Shown here: one piece after another, positions 12,201 through 20,604 of the stretch
How positions within the stretch are numbered: position 1 is the first letter of the stretch
How the letters are laid out: each line of letters begins with the position of its first letter
NCBI RefSeq assembly: GCF_016124325.1
Contig: NZ_WGNY01000019.1
Location: 62,001-126,000 of the forward strand
Reading direction: 5' to 3'
Length of the DNA stretch: 64,000 bases
From: Phenylobacterium sp.
GTDB taxonomy: Bacteria > Pseudomonadota > Alphaproteobacteria > Caulobacterales > Caulobacteraceae
The notes under the pieces: model-generated
What the model was told of the DNA's origin: nothing
Databases searched by the model: none
The model's input: only the letters and a program-made list of their open reading frames with translations
Made by a program: the position numbers and the translations under genes

Positions 12201-13046
12201 CTAGGCCTTCGGCGCGCGGGCGGTGACGATCCAGGTGGCGCTGTCGAGCTTCACGCCGTCGGGACCGTCGTGGGGGGCGATGGCGGCGCGCACGGTCTCC
12301 AGCACGAGGTCGCGCTTGTCGGGATGCTCGCGCAGCAGGGCGCCCAGGGGGCCGACCCGCATGAGCAGGCCCATGGTGACGTCCAGGTTTCCGGGACCGA
12401 TCCTGGCCTCGAAGGGCGTGACGGCCACGTCCTCGAACCCGCCGCCGGCCAGGACGGCGCGGACGCGGTCGGGATCGGCGAAGGCGAAGGGGCCGGGCGC
12501 GCCCTTCTCGGGCGGGGGCGGCGGCTCGACGATCTGCTGGGCCGCGGCCATGGCCAGGGTCATCGCGGGGTTCAGCCGCGGCTCGCGCCAGCAGACGAAC
12601 GCCAGGCGCCCGCCCGGCTTCAGCGCGCGGCGGATATTGGCGAAGGCGGCCGGCGGATCGGCGAAGAACATCACGCCGAACCGCGAGAAGGCGCCGTCGA
12701 AGCTGGCCGGTTCGAACGGATAGGTCTGGGCGTCGGCTTCGAGGAACGTCGCGCCCTCGACGGCCTCGGCGCGGTGGCGGGCCACCTCCAGCAGCGGATG
12801 GGAGATGTCGACGCCCAGCACGCTCCCGCCGGGCGCCACGGCGCGGGCGAGCTCCAGGCTGGCCGCGCCGGCGCCGCAGCCGATGTCGAGGATCCGCTCG
12901 CCGGGCTTCGGCGCCAGCGCCTCGATCGCGCGGCCGCCCAGCGGGGCGAGCTGGCGGTCGAGCGGCTCCTGCAGCTGGGCCCAGGTAGGGCCGGCCTGTT
13001 CGTTCCAGTAGGCGATCTGTCCGGCGTTGGGGGCGGGTTCGCTCAC
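12201..13046 (-). CDS. Class I SAM-dependent methyltransferase (UbiE/COQ5-like)
   Basis: 281 residues starting at a GTG that overlaps the aminopeptidase stop by 4 bases (GTGA). The SAM-binding motif I is ILDIGCGAGAASLELA, the acidic residue binding the ribose follows in VLGVDISHPLLEVAR, and motif IV/V regions FDGAFSRFGVMFFADP and LKPGGRLAFVCW are clear. The early tryptophan-rich segment (IAYWNEQAGPTWAQLQEPLD) is typical of a small-molecule methyltransferase group in alphaproteobacteria. The substrate is unknown. The long upstream extension of the open frame lies inside the aminopeptidase gene and is not real. Confidence 0.87.
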   Translation of the reverse strand: MSEPAPNAGQIAYWNEQAGPTWAQLQEPLDRQLAPLGGRAIEALAPKPGERILDIGCGAGAASLELARAVAPGGSVLGVDISHPLLEVARHRAEAVEGATFLEADAQTYPFEPASFDGAFSRFGVMFFADPPAAFANIRRALKPGGRLAFVCWREPRLNPAMTLAMAAAQQIVEPPPPPEKGAPGPFAFADPDRVRAVLAGGGFEDVAVTPFEARIGPGNLDVTMGLLMRVGPLGALLREHPDKRDLVLETVRAAIAPHDGPDGVKLDSATWIVTARAPKA

Positions 13047-14869
13047 GACAGCGGCGCCGTGACGTCGGTCAGCCAGGCCCGGACCTCTGGTTCGAGCTGC
13101 GGCCCCACCACGGCCAGCACGCGGGCGTGGTAGGCATCGAGCTGCGCGCGCTCGTCCGGCGAGAGCAGGTCGGCCACGATCAGCCGCCGGTCGATGGGCG
13201 CCAGGGTCAGGGCCTCGAAGCCCAGCATCGGCCGCTCGCCGCCCAGGATCGGGGCCGGCTCGGTGACCACCTGCAGGTTCTCGATGCGGATGCCGTAGCC
13301 GCCTTCCTTGTAGTAGCCGGGCTCGTTCGAGAGGATCATCCCCGGCTTCAGCGCTACGGTGTTGGGCGCCTTGGAGATGCGCTGCGGGCCTTCGTGCACG
13401 CCCAGGTAGCTGCCGACGCCGTGGCCGGTGCCGTGGTCGTAGTCGAGGCCGTGCATCCACAGCGCCTGGCGCGCCAGCACGTCGATGGCCGAGCCGGTGG
13501 TGCCGGCGGGGAACCGGATGGCCGCCAGCGCCAGGTGGCCCTTGAGCACCAGGGTGAAGCGCTCGCGCATCTCGTCGCTGGGCTCGCCGATGGCCACCGT
13601 GCGAGTGACGTCGGTGGTGCCGTCCAGGTACTGGGCGCCGGAATCGACTAGCATCAGCGAGCCCTTCTCGGCGCGCTTGTTGAGCCGTTCGGTGGGCCGG
13701 TAGTGCACGATGGCGCCGTTCGAGGCCGCGCCCGCGATGGTGTCGAAGGAGAGGTCCTTCAGCGCGCCGGTGGCCTCGCGGAAAGCCTCCAGCTTGGAGA
13801 CGGCCTCGATCTCGTCGGGCGGGTTCGTCTGGCCCTCGGTGGCCAGCCAGTGGAGGAAGCGGGTCAGGGCCGCGCCGTCGCGGGCGTGGGCGTCGCGGCT
13901 GCCCTGGATCTCCACGGCGTTCTTGCAGGCGCGGGGCAGGGCGCAGGGGTCTTCGCCGCGCACCACGCTCGCGCCGGCCGCGGCCAGGGTGTCGAAGTAC
14001 CAGGCCGACGACTGGGCCGGATCGACCAGCACGCTCTGGCCCTTCAGCTCGGCGAGCGCGGCCGGCAGATCGTCAGGCGTTTCCAGCCGCACCTGGTTGC
14101 CGAGCCAGGCGGGCAGCTCGGGCGTCACCTTGGCGGGATCGAGGAACAGCCGCGCCGTGCCATCCTTGGCGAGGATGGCCTGGCCGATGGGAAGCGGCGA
14201 GCGGATGACGTCGCCGCCGCGCACGTTGAACAGCCAGGCAATGGACGAGGGCGCGGTGAGCACGGCCGCATCGGCGCCCTTGCCGGCCAGCGCGGCGCCC
14301 ACGCGGGCGCGCTTGTCGGCCGAGTCCTCGCCGGAATACGCCAGGGCATGCGGCACGACCGGGGCCGCCGGCTGGGCCGGGCGCGCCTTGCCCCAGGCTC
14401 GGTCCAGCGGATTGTCGTTCACCGGCATCAGTTCGGCGCCGGCCTTGGCGGCGGCTTCCTTGAGCCGGGCCAGGGCGTCGGGGCTGTGCAGGCGCGGGTC
14501 GTAGCCGATCTTCTGGCCGCGAGCTGCGGCGGCTTCCAGATAGGCCGGGACGCCGCCCTCCACGAGGTCGCGGATCTCGAACAGCTGGCCGTCCACCTGG
14601 TCGCGGACCTGCAGGGTGTAGCGGCCGTCCACGAACACGGCGGCCTTGTCCTGCAGGATCACGGCGGCGCCGGCCGAGCCGGTGAAGCCGGTGGCCCAGG
14701 CGAGCCGGTCGTTCGCGGCGGGCAGGTATTCGTTCTGGTGCTCGTCCTCGTGCGGCACGAGGAAGCCGTCGAGGCCCTGGTCGGCCATGGCCTGGCGGAT
14801 CAGCGGCACGTGCCGCGGGCCGAACGAGGGATCGGTGGTCTCATCGAAGGTCTGACGCATGGGCGGCAT
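13043..14869 (-). CDS. pepP: Aminopeptidase P family protein (Xaa-Pro aminopeptidase, M24B)
   Basis: A 608-residue cytoplasmic metallopeptidase removing N-terminal residues before proline. It has the long three-domain form: two creatinase-like N-terminal domains followed by the pita-bread catalytic domain. Metal ligands are recognisable as the Asp residues in DSGAQY and DVTRT, the His in HGTGHGVG, and the Glu residues in NEPGYY and GIRIENL. Start may be ATG 14869 or the in-frame ATG 14860. It heads a minus-strand run with the methyltransferase and the NTF2-like gene, and shares a divergent promoter region with the GIY-YIG gene. Confidence 0.93.
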   Translation of the reverse strand: MPPMRQTFDETTDPSFGPRHVPLIRQAMADQGLDGFLVPHEDEHQNEYLPAANDRLAWATGFTGSAGAAVILQDKAAVFVDGRYTLQVRDQVDGQLFEIRDLVEGGVPAYLEAAAARGQKIGYDPRLHSPDALARLKEAAAKAGAELMPVNDNPLDRAWGKARPAQPAAPVVPHALAYSGEDSADKRARVGAALAGKGADAAVLTAPSSIAWLFNVRGGDVIRSPLPIGQAILAKDGTARLFLDPAKVTPELPAWLGNQVRLETPDDLPAALAELKGQSVLVDPAQSSAWYFDTLAAAGASVVRGEDPCALPRACKNAVEIQGSRDAHARDGAALTRFLHWLATEGQTNPPDEIEAVSKLEAFREATGALKDLSFDTIAGAASNGAIVHYRPTERLNKRAEKGSLMLVDSGAQYLDGTTDVTRTVAIGEPSDEMRERFTLVLKGHLALAAIRFPAGTTGSAIDVLARQALWMHGLDYDHGTGHGVGSYLGVHEGPQRISKAPNTVALKPGMILSNEPGYYKEGGYGIRIENLQVVTEPAPILGGERPMLGFEALTLAPIDRRLIVADLLSPDERAQLDAYHARVLAVVGPQLEPEVRAWLTDVTAPLS

Positions 14870-14913
14870 GTAAGCCGTTCGCGCGGCGTCGGCAAAGAGG
14901 CGAAGACGTCTCT

Positions 14914-14931
14914 ATTTTGCCCGGGTAAAAT
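14914..14931. promoter_or_regulatory. 18-bp palindrome ATTTTGCCCGGGTAAAAT, candidate operator
   Basis: Nine-base arms match at 8 of 9 positions around a CCCGGG centre. It lies in the 96-bp gap between divergent pepP and the GIY-YIG gene, and its last base is the first T of a -35-like TTGACG (14931-14936). A -10-like TCTATG follows after 15 bases (14952-14957). A repressor bound here would block that promoter. The regulator is unknown. Confidence 0.5.
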
Positions 14932-14965
14932 TGACGGCCGGCGCCGGATCGTCTATGGGCCGCGC

Positions 14966-15310
14966 ATGGACAAGCCGACCCGCCGCCAGATGGTCCGGGA
15001 CTACCGGGAACAGAAGATCGACGCCGGCGTCTTCGCCGTGCGCTGCGCGGCCACGGGCGAGGTGTGGGTCGGCGGCTCGCGCAATATCGACAAGCAGCAG
15101 AACGGCGTCTGGTTCGGCCTGCGCACCGGCGGGCATGCGAACCGCCAGATGCAGGCGGCCTGGACCGCGCACGGCGAGGCGAGCTTTGCGTTCGAGGTGC
15201 TGGAGCGGATCGAGACCGAGGAGATGACGCCGCTTGGCCTCTCCGACCACATCAAGTCACGCGAGCAGCATTGGCGCGAGACGCTGGGCGCGCGCCGCGC
15301 GGCCGGCTAG
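14966..15310 (+). CDS. Stand-alone GIY-YIG nuclease-family protein
   Basis: A 114-residue protein with a single GIY-YIG-like domain: [20 protein letters not shown] stands for the GIY...YVG strands, followed by the helix around [10 protein letters not shown] and [10 protein letters not shown]. Stand-alone members of this kind are common in alphaproteobacteria and their biological role is unknown. The GIY and YIG tyrosines are replaced by GVF and VWVG, so nuclease activity is uncertain. With a -10-like TCTATG ending 8 bases before the ATG and no ribosome-binding site, the transcript may be leaderless. Its stop overlaps that of prmA on the opposite strand. Confidence 0.72.
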   Translation: MDKPTRRQMVRDYREQKIDAGVFAVRCAATGEVWVGGSRNIDKQQNGVWFGLRTGGHANRQMQAAWTAHGEASFAFEVLERIETEEMTPLGLSDHIKSREQHWRETLGARRAAG

Positions 15311-16173
15311 CTCCGGCGCAGGACCAAGGTCGCCCAGGCGTCGCGATGGATGCGGCGCACCAGCCGGAAGCCCTTGGACAGATAGGCTGCCAGCACGCGG
15401 CGCTCCTGGGTGCGCAGCAGTCCCGACAGGATGGCGACGCCGCCGGGCTTCAGCGCGCGGCCGATGTCGCCCGACAGCGCCACCAAAGGCGGGGCGAGGA
15501 TGTTGGCGAACACCAGGTCGTAGGGGCCATGGCCACGGACCAGCGAATGGCCCAGGCCCGAGGCGTGGACGAAACGGGCGCGGGCGGCGTTGAGCTTGGC
15601 GTTCTCGTTGGCGATCCGCACCGAGGCGGCGTCGATATCGGTGCCGACGGCCACGGGCGAGCCGGTCCGCGCGGCGGCGATGGCCAGGACGCCGGTTCCG
15701 CAGCCCACGTCGAGCACGCGCAGGTACCGGCGGCGCTTGAGCAGCTGGTCGTAGGCGAACAGGCATCCCACCGTCGTGCCGTGGTGGCCAGTGCCGAAGG
15801 CCGCGCCGGCCTCGATGCGCAGGTTCACGGTGCTGGCGGGCGCCAGGCCCCGGTCGTGGGCGCCGTAGACGAAGAAGCGGCCCGCCCGCACCGGCGGCAG
15901 GCCCGAGAGCGCCATCGCCAGCCAGTCGGCGTCGGCCAGCACCTCGGTGGCGACCCGCAGCTCCGGGAAGCGCCGCAGCACCGCCTCGGCCTCGGCCCGC
16001 TCGTCGTCCTCGGTCGGGAAGGCGTCGATCCGCCAGACGTCGCGATCCTCGTCCTCCTCCAGGATGGAGAAGGTCAGGGCCTCGGTCGCGGGTTGGGCTT
16101 CGAGGGCGGCGGCGGCGGCCTCGGCGATGGCGCGGGGCCCGCGGGCGATGATCTGGACGGCCTCGTCGGTCAT
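15307..16173 (-). CDS. prmA: Ribosomal protein L11 methyltransferase PrmA
   Basis: A 288-residue SAM-dependent enzyme that trimethylates ribosomal protein L11. The N-terminal L11-recognition domain is followed by the linker [10 protein letters not shown], diagnostic for PrmA, then SAM motif [18 protein letters not shown] and the catalytic-site motif [11 protein letters not shown] (NILA/NPPF-type). The ATG at 16173 is the first start that gives a normal-length protein; the frame upstream (to 16485) runs antisense through the neighbouring gene. Confidence 0.95.
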   Translation of the reverse strand: MTDEAVQIIARGPRAIAEAAAAALEAQPATEALTFSILEEDEDRDVWRIDAFPTEDDERAEAEAVLRRFPELRVATEVLADADWLAMALSGLPPVRAGRFFVYGAHDRGLAPASTVNLRIEAGAAFGTGHHGTTVGCLFAYDQLLKRRRYLRVLDVGCGTGVLAIAAARTGSPVAVGTDIDAASVRIANENAKLNAARARFVHASGLGHSLVRGHGPYDLVFANILAPPLVALSGDIGRALKPGGVAILSGLLRTQERRVLAAYLSKGFRLVRRIHRDAWATLVLRRS

Positions 16174-16216
16174 GGGCCGAGGCTCTAGCCGGGGCGGGCG
16201 CGAAAGGCGAGGGCGA

Positions 16217-16672
16217 TCAGGCGGCGGGTTGGATGGGCGCGGCGCCCGCGGGGGCGACGCCATGGTCGGACGGATAGGGCGTGTTTCCGTCGATCGACGG
16301 AAAGATGGGGCGCCGGCGGGGCGGTTCTTCCCAGCGGGCCTGGACAGTGCGCGTTTCCGGCGCCTCGTAGACCATGAGGGGATCATCCCGCGGCTCGGGC
16401 TCCGTCGCCGAGGCGTCCACGATCTGCGGCTCCGGCGGCGCCAGGGCGTCGGTTCCGTAGACATAGGCCGGAACATGCGCGCCATAGGCGGCGACGCCGC
16501 GATCGAAGCTGACGGGGATCGTCCGGGCCCCGGCGTGGGGAATGAGGATCTGCGGCGCGCGCGCCTCGTGCCGGACGTCCAGTTCGGGCTTCAGCCCGGC
16601 GCCCATCAGCAACCCCGAAACGCACGCGACCGCCATGCCGATCAGGAGGGTCCGACCATCGTTGGAAAGCAT
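16217..16672 (-). CDS. Hypothetical protein with one N-terminal membrane segment
   Basis: About 151 residues from ATG 16672 (a TTG at 16699 is also possible). One hydrophobic segment near residues 8-26 ([19 protein letters not shown]) is followed by a proline-rich, low-complexity hydrophilic tail containing [16 protein letters not shown] and ending GAAPIQPAA. It could be an inner-membrane-anchored periplasmic protein. I do not recognise a family. It sits between corA and prmA on the same strand. Confidence 0.55.
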   Translation of the reverse strand: MLSNDGRTLLIGMAVACVSGLLMGAGLKPELDVRHEARAPQILIPHAGARTIPVSFDRGVAAYGAHVPAYVYGTDALAPPEPQIVDASATEPEPRDDPLMVYEAPETRTVQARWEEPPRRRPIFPSIDGNTPYPSDHGVAPAGAAPIQPAA

Positions 16673-16720
16673 CGCGGCATGAAGCGCGCGAGCCGCCAAT
16701 TGGTTTCCGTCGCTTCGCCC

Positions 16721-17689
16721 CTAGAGCCAGCGCGCACGCCTGAAGGCCAGGTAGAGGACGAAGCAGACGATCGCGATGAACACCAGGATCGCGAAGTAGC
16801 CGTAGCGCCAGTGCAGCTCGGGCATGTCCTCGAAGTTCATGCCGTAGAGGCCCGCGATGGCGGTGGGCACCGCCAGGATCCCGGCCCAGGCGGCGAGCCG
16901 CCGGGTGATCTCGCCCTGACGCTGCTGCTCGAACAGGTTGGAGACCTCGAACACCGACGACAACACGTCGCGCAGCGCCTCGGCCGAACCCGCGACGCGG
17001 CGCACGTGGTCGCCCACGTCGCGGAAATAGGGGCGCACCTGGTCGTCGATGAGCGGCAGGTTCAGGTGCTCCAGCCGTGCGCATACCTCCTCCATCGGCC
17101 CCAGCATCCGGCGGAACCGCATCAGCTCCTGGCGCAGGTTGAACAGGTGCGTGACGTCCTCGCGGCCCAGGAAGGCGTCGAGCGCCCGGCGTTCCACCTC
17201 CAGCACCTCGTCCTCGATGGAGTCGACGATCGGCTGGTAGCTGTCGACGATGAAGTCGAGGATCGAATAGAGGACGTAAGCGATGCCGTGTCGCAGCTGG
17301 ATCGGCGCGTCCTCCAGATTGCGGCGCACCAGGGTGTACGAGCGGTCGGAGCCCTTGCGCACCGTGATGATGTAGTTCCGGCAGAGGAACGCGCAGGTCT
17401 CGCCGTAGACGATCGCCTCGCCCTCCAGCCGCGCCGTGCGCGCCGCCACGAAGATCTGTTCGCCGTAGACGCTGACCTTGGGCATAGGGTGCTCGCAGAG
17501 CGCGTCCTCGACGGCGAGCGGATGCAGGCCGAAGCGCGCCTGCAGCATCGCCAACTCCGCGGCGTCGGGATCGGTCAGGCCGATCCAGGCGAACTGGTGG
17601 TCCTGGACGGGGCGGTCGCCAGGATCGTCCAGCCGCAGCGCCCGCAGGCGATGGCCGTCGGAATAGACCCTGGCTGCGGCGATGGCCAT
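16721..17689 (-). CDS. corA: CorA-family magnesium/divalent cation transporter
   Basis: About 322 residues from ATG 17689; an upstream TTG at 17731 would add 14. The long cytoplasmic domain (alpha/beta plus the stalk helices around DSIEDEVLEVERRALDAF) precedes two C-terminal membrane helices. The signature YGMNFEDMPEL between them is the GMN pore motif that selects hydrated Mg2+. The protein ends with basic residues as in the family. CorA works as a homopentamer in the inner membrane. It could instead be a ZntB-like efflux member; the MPEL loop favours CorA. Confidence 0.9.
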   Translation of the reverse strand: MAIAAARVYSDGHRLRALRLDDPGDRPVQDHQFAWIGLTDPDAAELAMLQARFGLHPLAVEDALCEHPMPKVSVYGEQIFVAARTARLEGEAIVYGETCAFLCRNYIITVRKGSDRSYTLVRRNLEDAPIQLRHGIAYVLYSILDFIVDSYQPIVDSIEDEVLEVERRALDAFLGREDVTHLFNLRQELMRFRRMLGPMEEVCARLEHLNLPLIDDQVRPYFRDVGDHVRRVAGSAEALRDVLSSVFEVSNLFEQQRQGEITRRLAAWAGILAVPTAIAGLYGMNFEDMPELHWRYGYFAILVFIAIVCFVLYLAFRRARWL

Positions 17690-17757
17690 GCGACGCGGCG
17701 CCCCCTCGCGAACCGGGGGATGTGACGCCAAGGGCGCAGGTTAGGCAACCGTGGCCT

Positions 17758-17909
17758 CCTCTCCCCCCGAGCGAAGTGAGAGAGGGGAGAGGTCGGGAGA
17801 GGGGCGGCGCAGCCAGGAGTCGCCCGGCTCCTTGATTGGATTCAGAGGAGCGGAAGCGCCGGGCCGCCCCTCTCCCAGCCTCTCCCCTCTCGCTGCGCGG
17901 GGGGAGAGG
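17758..17909. repeat. Long palindromic repetitive extragenic element
   Basis: About 152 bp with two long complementary arms: the left begins CCTCTCCCCCCGAGCGAAG, and the right ends CGCTGCGCGGGGGGAGAGG. Each arm carries CTCTCCCC-type blocks and its reverse complement, separated by a ~55-bp centre. It fills the gap between uvrD and corA and could fold into a large hairpin in either transcript. Such CCTCTCCC-rich palindromes are common intergenic repeats in this group and may act as terminators or mRNA ends. Confidence 0.75.
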
Positions 17910-17912
17910 TGC

Positions 17913-20240
17913 CTAGTCCTGCTTCTCCACGAAGCTGTCGATGACTTTCTTCTCGCCGGCCTTGTCGAAGGCGACCGTCAGCTTGTTGCCGTCGACGCCG
18001 CGCACCTGGCCGTAGCCGAACTTGATGTGGAAGACACGGTCGCCGCGCTTGAAGGCGCTGGCCGCCGACGAATCCGACGTGGCGATCAGCCGGCCATCGC
18101 CCTCGATCACCGGCTGGCGGCCGGGATGGCTGCCCCGGTACTGGTTGGCCTGGGCCCTGCGCCAGCCAGGGCTCTCATAACCCGCGCCGAAGCTGGGGTC
18201 GGCGTCCCAGCGGCTGCCGTGCTGCTGCATTCCCGGCCCGCCGCCGTAGTAGCCGGTCTCGGAGCTGGCCTCGACATTGGCCACCGGCAGTTCGTCGACG
18301 AAGCGGCTGGGAAGCTGGCTGGTCCAGCGGCCGTAGACCTGGCGGTTGGCGGCGAAGGAGATGCGGGCCTCTTCGCGCGCCCGGGTGATGCCCACGTAGG
18401 CGAGGCGGCGTTCCTCCTCCAGGCCCTTCTCGCCCTTGTCGTCCATCGAGCGCTGCGAGGGGAAGACGCCTTCCTCCCAGCCGGGCAGGAACACCAGCGG
18501 GAACTCCAGGCCCTTGGCCTGGTGCAGGGTCATGATCTGGACGGAGTCGGCCTGGGGCCCGCGCTCCAGGTCCATCACCAGCGAGACGTGCTCGAGATAG
18601 GCCTCCAGCGTCTCGTAGCCGGCCATCGACTGGACCAGCTCCTTCAGGTTCTCCAGGCGGCCCTGGGCCTGGGGCGATTTGTCGAGACGCAGCGCGTCGG
18701 TGTAGCCGCTCTCCTCCAGCACGGTCTCCATCAGCCGCGCGTGGTCGACGCGCGCGGCCTCGGCGCGCCAGCGATCCATGTCGCGCAGGAAGTTGGAGAG
18801 GGCCGTCCGCGTGCGCGCGGGCAGTTCGTCGGTGAGCACCAGCTGGCGCGCCGCCCGCGTGGCCGAGACCTCGTTGAGGCGCGCCACCTGCAGCAGCTTC
18901 TGCACCGAGGTGTCGCCAATGCCGCGCTTGGGCGTGTTGACGATCCGCTCGAAAGCCAGGTCGTCGTCCTCGGACTGGATCAGCCGTAGGTAGGCGATGG
19001 CGTCGCGGATCTCGGCGCGTTCGAAGAACCGCGGGCCGCCGATGACCACATAGGGGATCTGGAGCAGGACGAACCGCTCCTCGAACGCCCGCATCTGGAA
19101 TGAGGCCCGCACCAGGATGGCGATGTCGCGATAGCGCCGGCCGCCGCGTTTGGCGCGCTCGACGTCGTCGGCGATCATCCGGCTCTCGGCCTCGCCGTCC
19201 CAGACCCCGCGGACGACGACCTTCTCGCCGCCATCGGCCTCGGTCCACAGGGTTTTGCCCAGCCGGCTCTTGTTGGCGGCGATCAGGCCCGAGGCGGCGG
19301 CCAGGATGTGGCTGGTCGAGCGGTAGTTGCGCTCCAGGCGCACGACCTTGGCGCCGGGGAAGTCGCGCTCGAAGCGCAGGATGTTGTCCACCTCGGCGCC
19401 GCGCCAGCCGTAGATCGACTGGTCGTCGTCGCCTACGCAGCAGAGGTTCTGGCTCTTCTGGGCCAGCAGCCGCAGCCACAGGTACTGGGCGACGTTGGTG
19501 TCCTGGTACTCGTCGACCAGCAGGTAGCGGAAGCGGTTGTGGTACTCGGCCAGCACGTCGGGGTGGCCCATGAAGATGGTCAGGTTGTGCAGCAGGAGAT
19601 CGCCGAAGTCGCAGGCGTTCAGGATGCGCAGCCGGTCCTGGTAGACGCGGTAGAGCGCCTGGCCCTTTCCGTTGGCGAACTGGGCGTTCTCGGCCGGCGG
19701 CAGCTGGTCGGGCCGCCAGCCGCGGTTCTTCCAGTGGTCGATCAGGCCGCCCAGCACCTTGGCCGGCCACCGCTTGGAATCGACGTTCTCGGCCTCCAGC
19801 ACCTGCTTGATGAGGCGCTCCTGATCGTCGGTGTCGAGGATGGTGTAGTTCGACTTCAGCCCCACCAGCTCGGCGTGGCGGCGCAGGATCTGGGCGGCGA
19901 TCGAGTGGAAGGTGCCCAGCCAGCGCAGGCCCTCGGCCGACGGCCCGATGATCTGGGTGATCCGCTCGCGCATCTCGCGCGCGGCCTTGTTGGTGAAGGT
20001 GACGGCCAGTAGCTCCCACGGCCGCGCCCGGCCCGTCGCCAGGATGTGGGCCAGCCGGGTGGTCAGCACGCGCGTCTTGCCGGTGCCGGCGCCGGCCAGC
20101 ACCAGGACGGGGCCGTCCACCGCCTCGACCGCCTCGCGCTGCTCGGGGTTCAGGCCGAGGAGGTAGTCGGGGGCCGGGGCGTCGGCGCGGGCCAGATCGC
20201 TGATGCGCGGGGCCGGGACTTCGGGGGATTCGAACGACAT
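17913..20240 (-). CDS. uvrD: UvrD/PcrA-type superfamily 1A DNA helicase
   Basis: A 775-residue ATP-dependent 3'-5' helicase of nucleotide-excision and mismatch repair. Motif Q is at GLNPEQREAV, Walker A AGAGTGKT is at residues 49-56, motif Ia is VTFTNKAAREM, motif II is VDEYQDTN, motif III is VGDDDQSIYGWRGA, and motif IV-VI elements include NYRST, TLHQAKGLEFP and YVGITRAREE. The C terminus has the basic tail plus a small beta domain (FGYGQVRGVDGNKLTVAFD) that binds RNA polymerase or UvrB in relatives. It is followed by the palindromic repeat. Confidence 0.96.
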   Translation of the reverse strand: MSFESPEVPAPRISDLARADAPAPDYLLGLNPEQREAVEAVDGPVLVLAGAGTGKTRVLTTRLAHILATGRARPWELLAVTFTNKAAREMRERITQIIGPSAEGLRWLGTFHSIAAQILRRHAELVGLKSNYTILDTDDQERLIKQVLEAENVDSKRWPAKVLGGLIDHWKNRGWRPDQLPPAENAQFANGKGQALYRVYQDRLRILNACDFGDLLLHNLTIFMGHPDVLAEYHNRFRYLLVDEYQDTNVAQYLWLRLLAQKSQNLCCVGDDDQSIYGWRGAEVDNILRFERDFPGAKVVRLERNYRSTSHILAAASGLIAANKSRLGKTLWTEADGGEKVVVRGVWDGEAESRMIADDVERAKRGGRRYRDIAILVRASFQMRAFEERFVLLQIPYVVIGGPRFFERAEIRDAIAYLRLIQSEDDDLAFERIVNTPKRGIGDTSVQKLLQVARLNEVSATRAARQLVLTDELPARTRTALSNFLRDMDRWRAEAARVDHARLMETVLEESGYTDALRLDKSPQAQGRLENLKELVQSMAGYETLEAYLEHVSLVMDLERGPQADSVQIMTLHQAKGLEFPLVFLPGWEEGVFPSQRSMDDKGEKGLEEERRLAYVGITRAREEARISFAANRQVYGRWTSQLPSRFVDELPVANVEASSETGYYGGGPGMQQHGSRWDADPSFGAGYESPGWRRAQANQYRGSHPGRQPVIEGDGRLIATSDSSAASAFKRGDRVFHIKFGYGQVRGVDGNKLTVAFDKAGEKKVIDSFVEKQD

Positions 20241-20271
20241 CGGAACATATGTAGCACAAAGACTTGCGGGC

Positions 20272-20499
20272 TTAAGGCCCGCCGGGACCCGCCTGGTCCT
20301 GCGCGAACTTCAGCGCCGCCACCCGGCAGGCCGAGGCGAGGGGGCGTTCGCCGCGCGCGCGGTCGATGGAGACGATCAGGGCGGCCAGGCTGAGGCCGCG
20401 CGCCTGGGCCATGGTCTCCATCACCGCCCAGAACTCGGGCTCCAGCGCGATCGAGGTCGCGTGGCCCGACAGCAGGACGGAACGCTTTCTCAACGTCAT
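20272..20499 (-). CDS. Ribbon-helix-helix domain protein
   Basis: 75 residues from ATG 20499. The start of the protein (TLRKRSVLLSGHATSIALEP) gives the beta strand, and EFWAVMETMAQARGLSLAALIVSID gives the two helices of an antitoxin-like ribbon-helix-helix fold; the C terminus (CRVAALKFAQDQ) is typical of the alphaproteobacterial form. It may bind DNA as a dimer of short palindromes. A perfect 16-bp palindrome lies 55 bases upstream of its start. No toxin gene is adjacent. Confidence 0.75.
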   Translation of the reverse strand: MTLRKRSVLLSGHATSIALEPEFWAVMETMAQARGLSLAALIVSIDRARGERPLASACRVAALKFAQDQAGPGGP

Positions 20500-20553
20500 G
20501 GCGCTTGGTTGTAGGGCGCTTGCAGGCGCCCGCGCCAGACCCCTTGCGAAAAG

Positions 20554-20569
20554 ATGACGCATGCGTCAT
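20554..20569. promoter_or_regulatory. Perfect 16-bp palindrome ATGACGCATGCGTCAT between RHH and coq4 genes
   Basis: Fully self-complementary 16-mer in the 105-bp intergenic region of the divergent pair. It is well placed to be an operator for one or both genes. The ribbon-helix-helix protein encoded alongside is the obvious candidate ligand, but this is inferred from proximity and symmetry only. Confidence 0.5.
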
Positions 20570-20604
20570 TTTCATAGTCGCCGAGCTTTCGAGGACTCCC
20601 GCCG

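Noticed and set aside
20272..20604. Toxin-antitoxin system based on the ribbon-helix-helix protein
   Set aside because: No partner toxin gene overlaps or adjoins it; the neighbours are uvrD and coq4.
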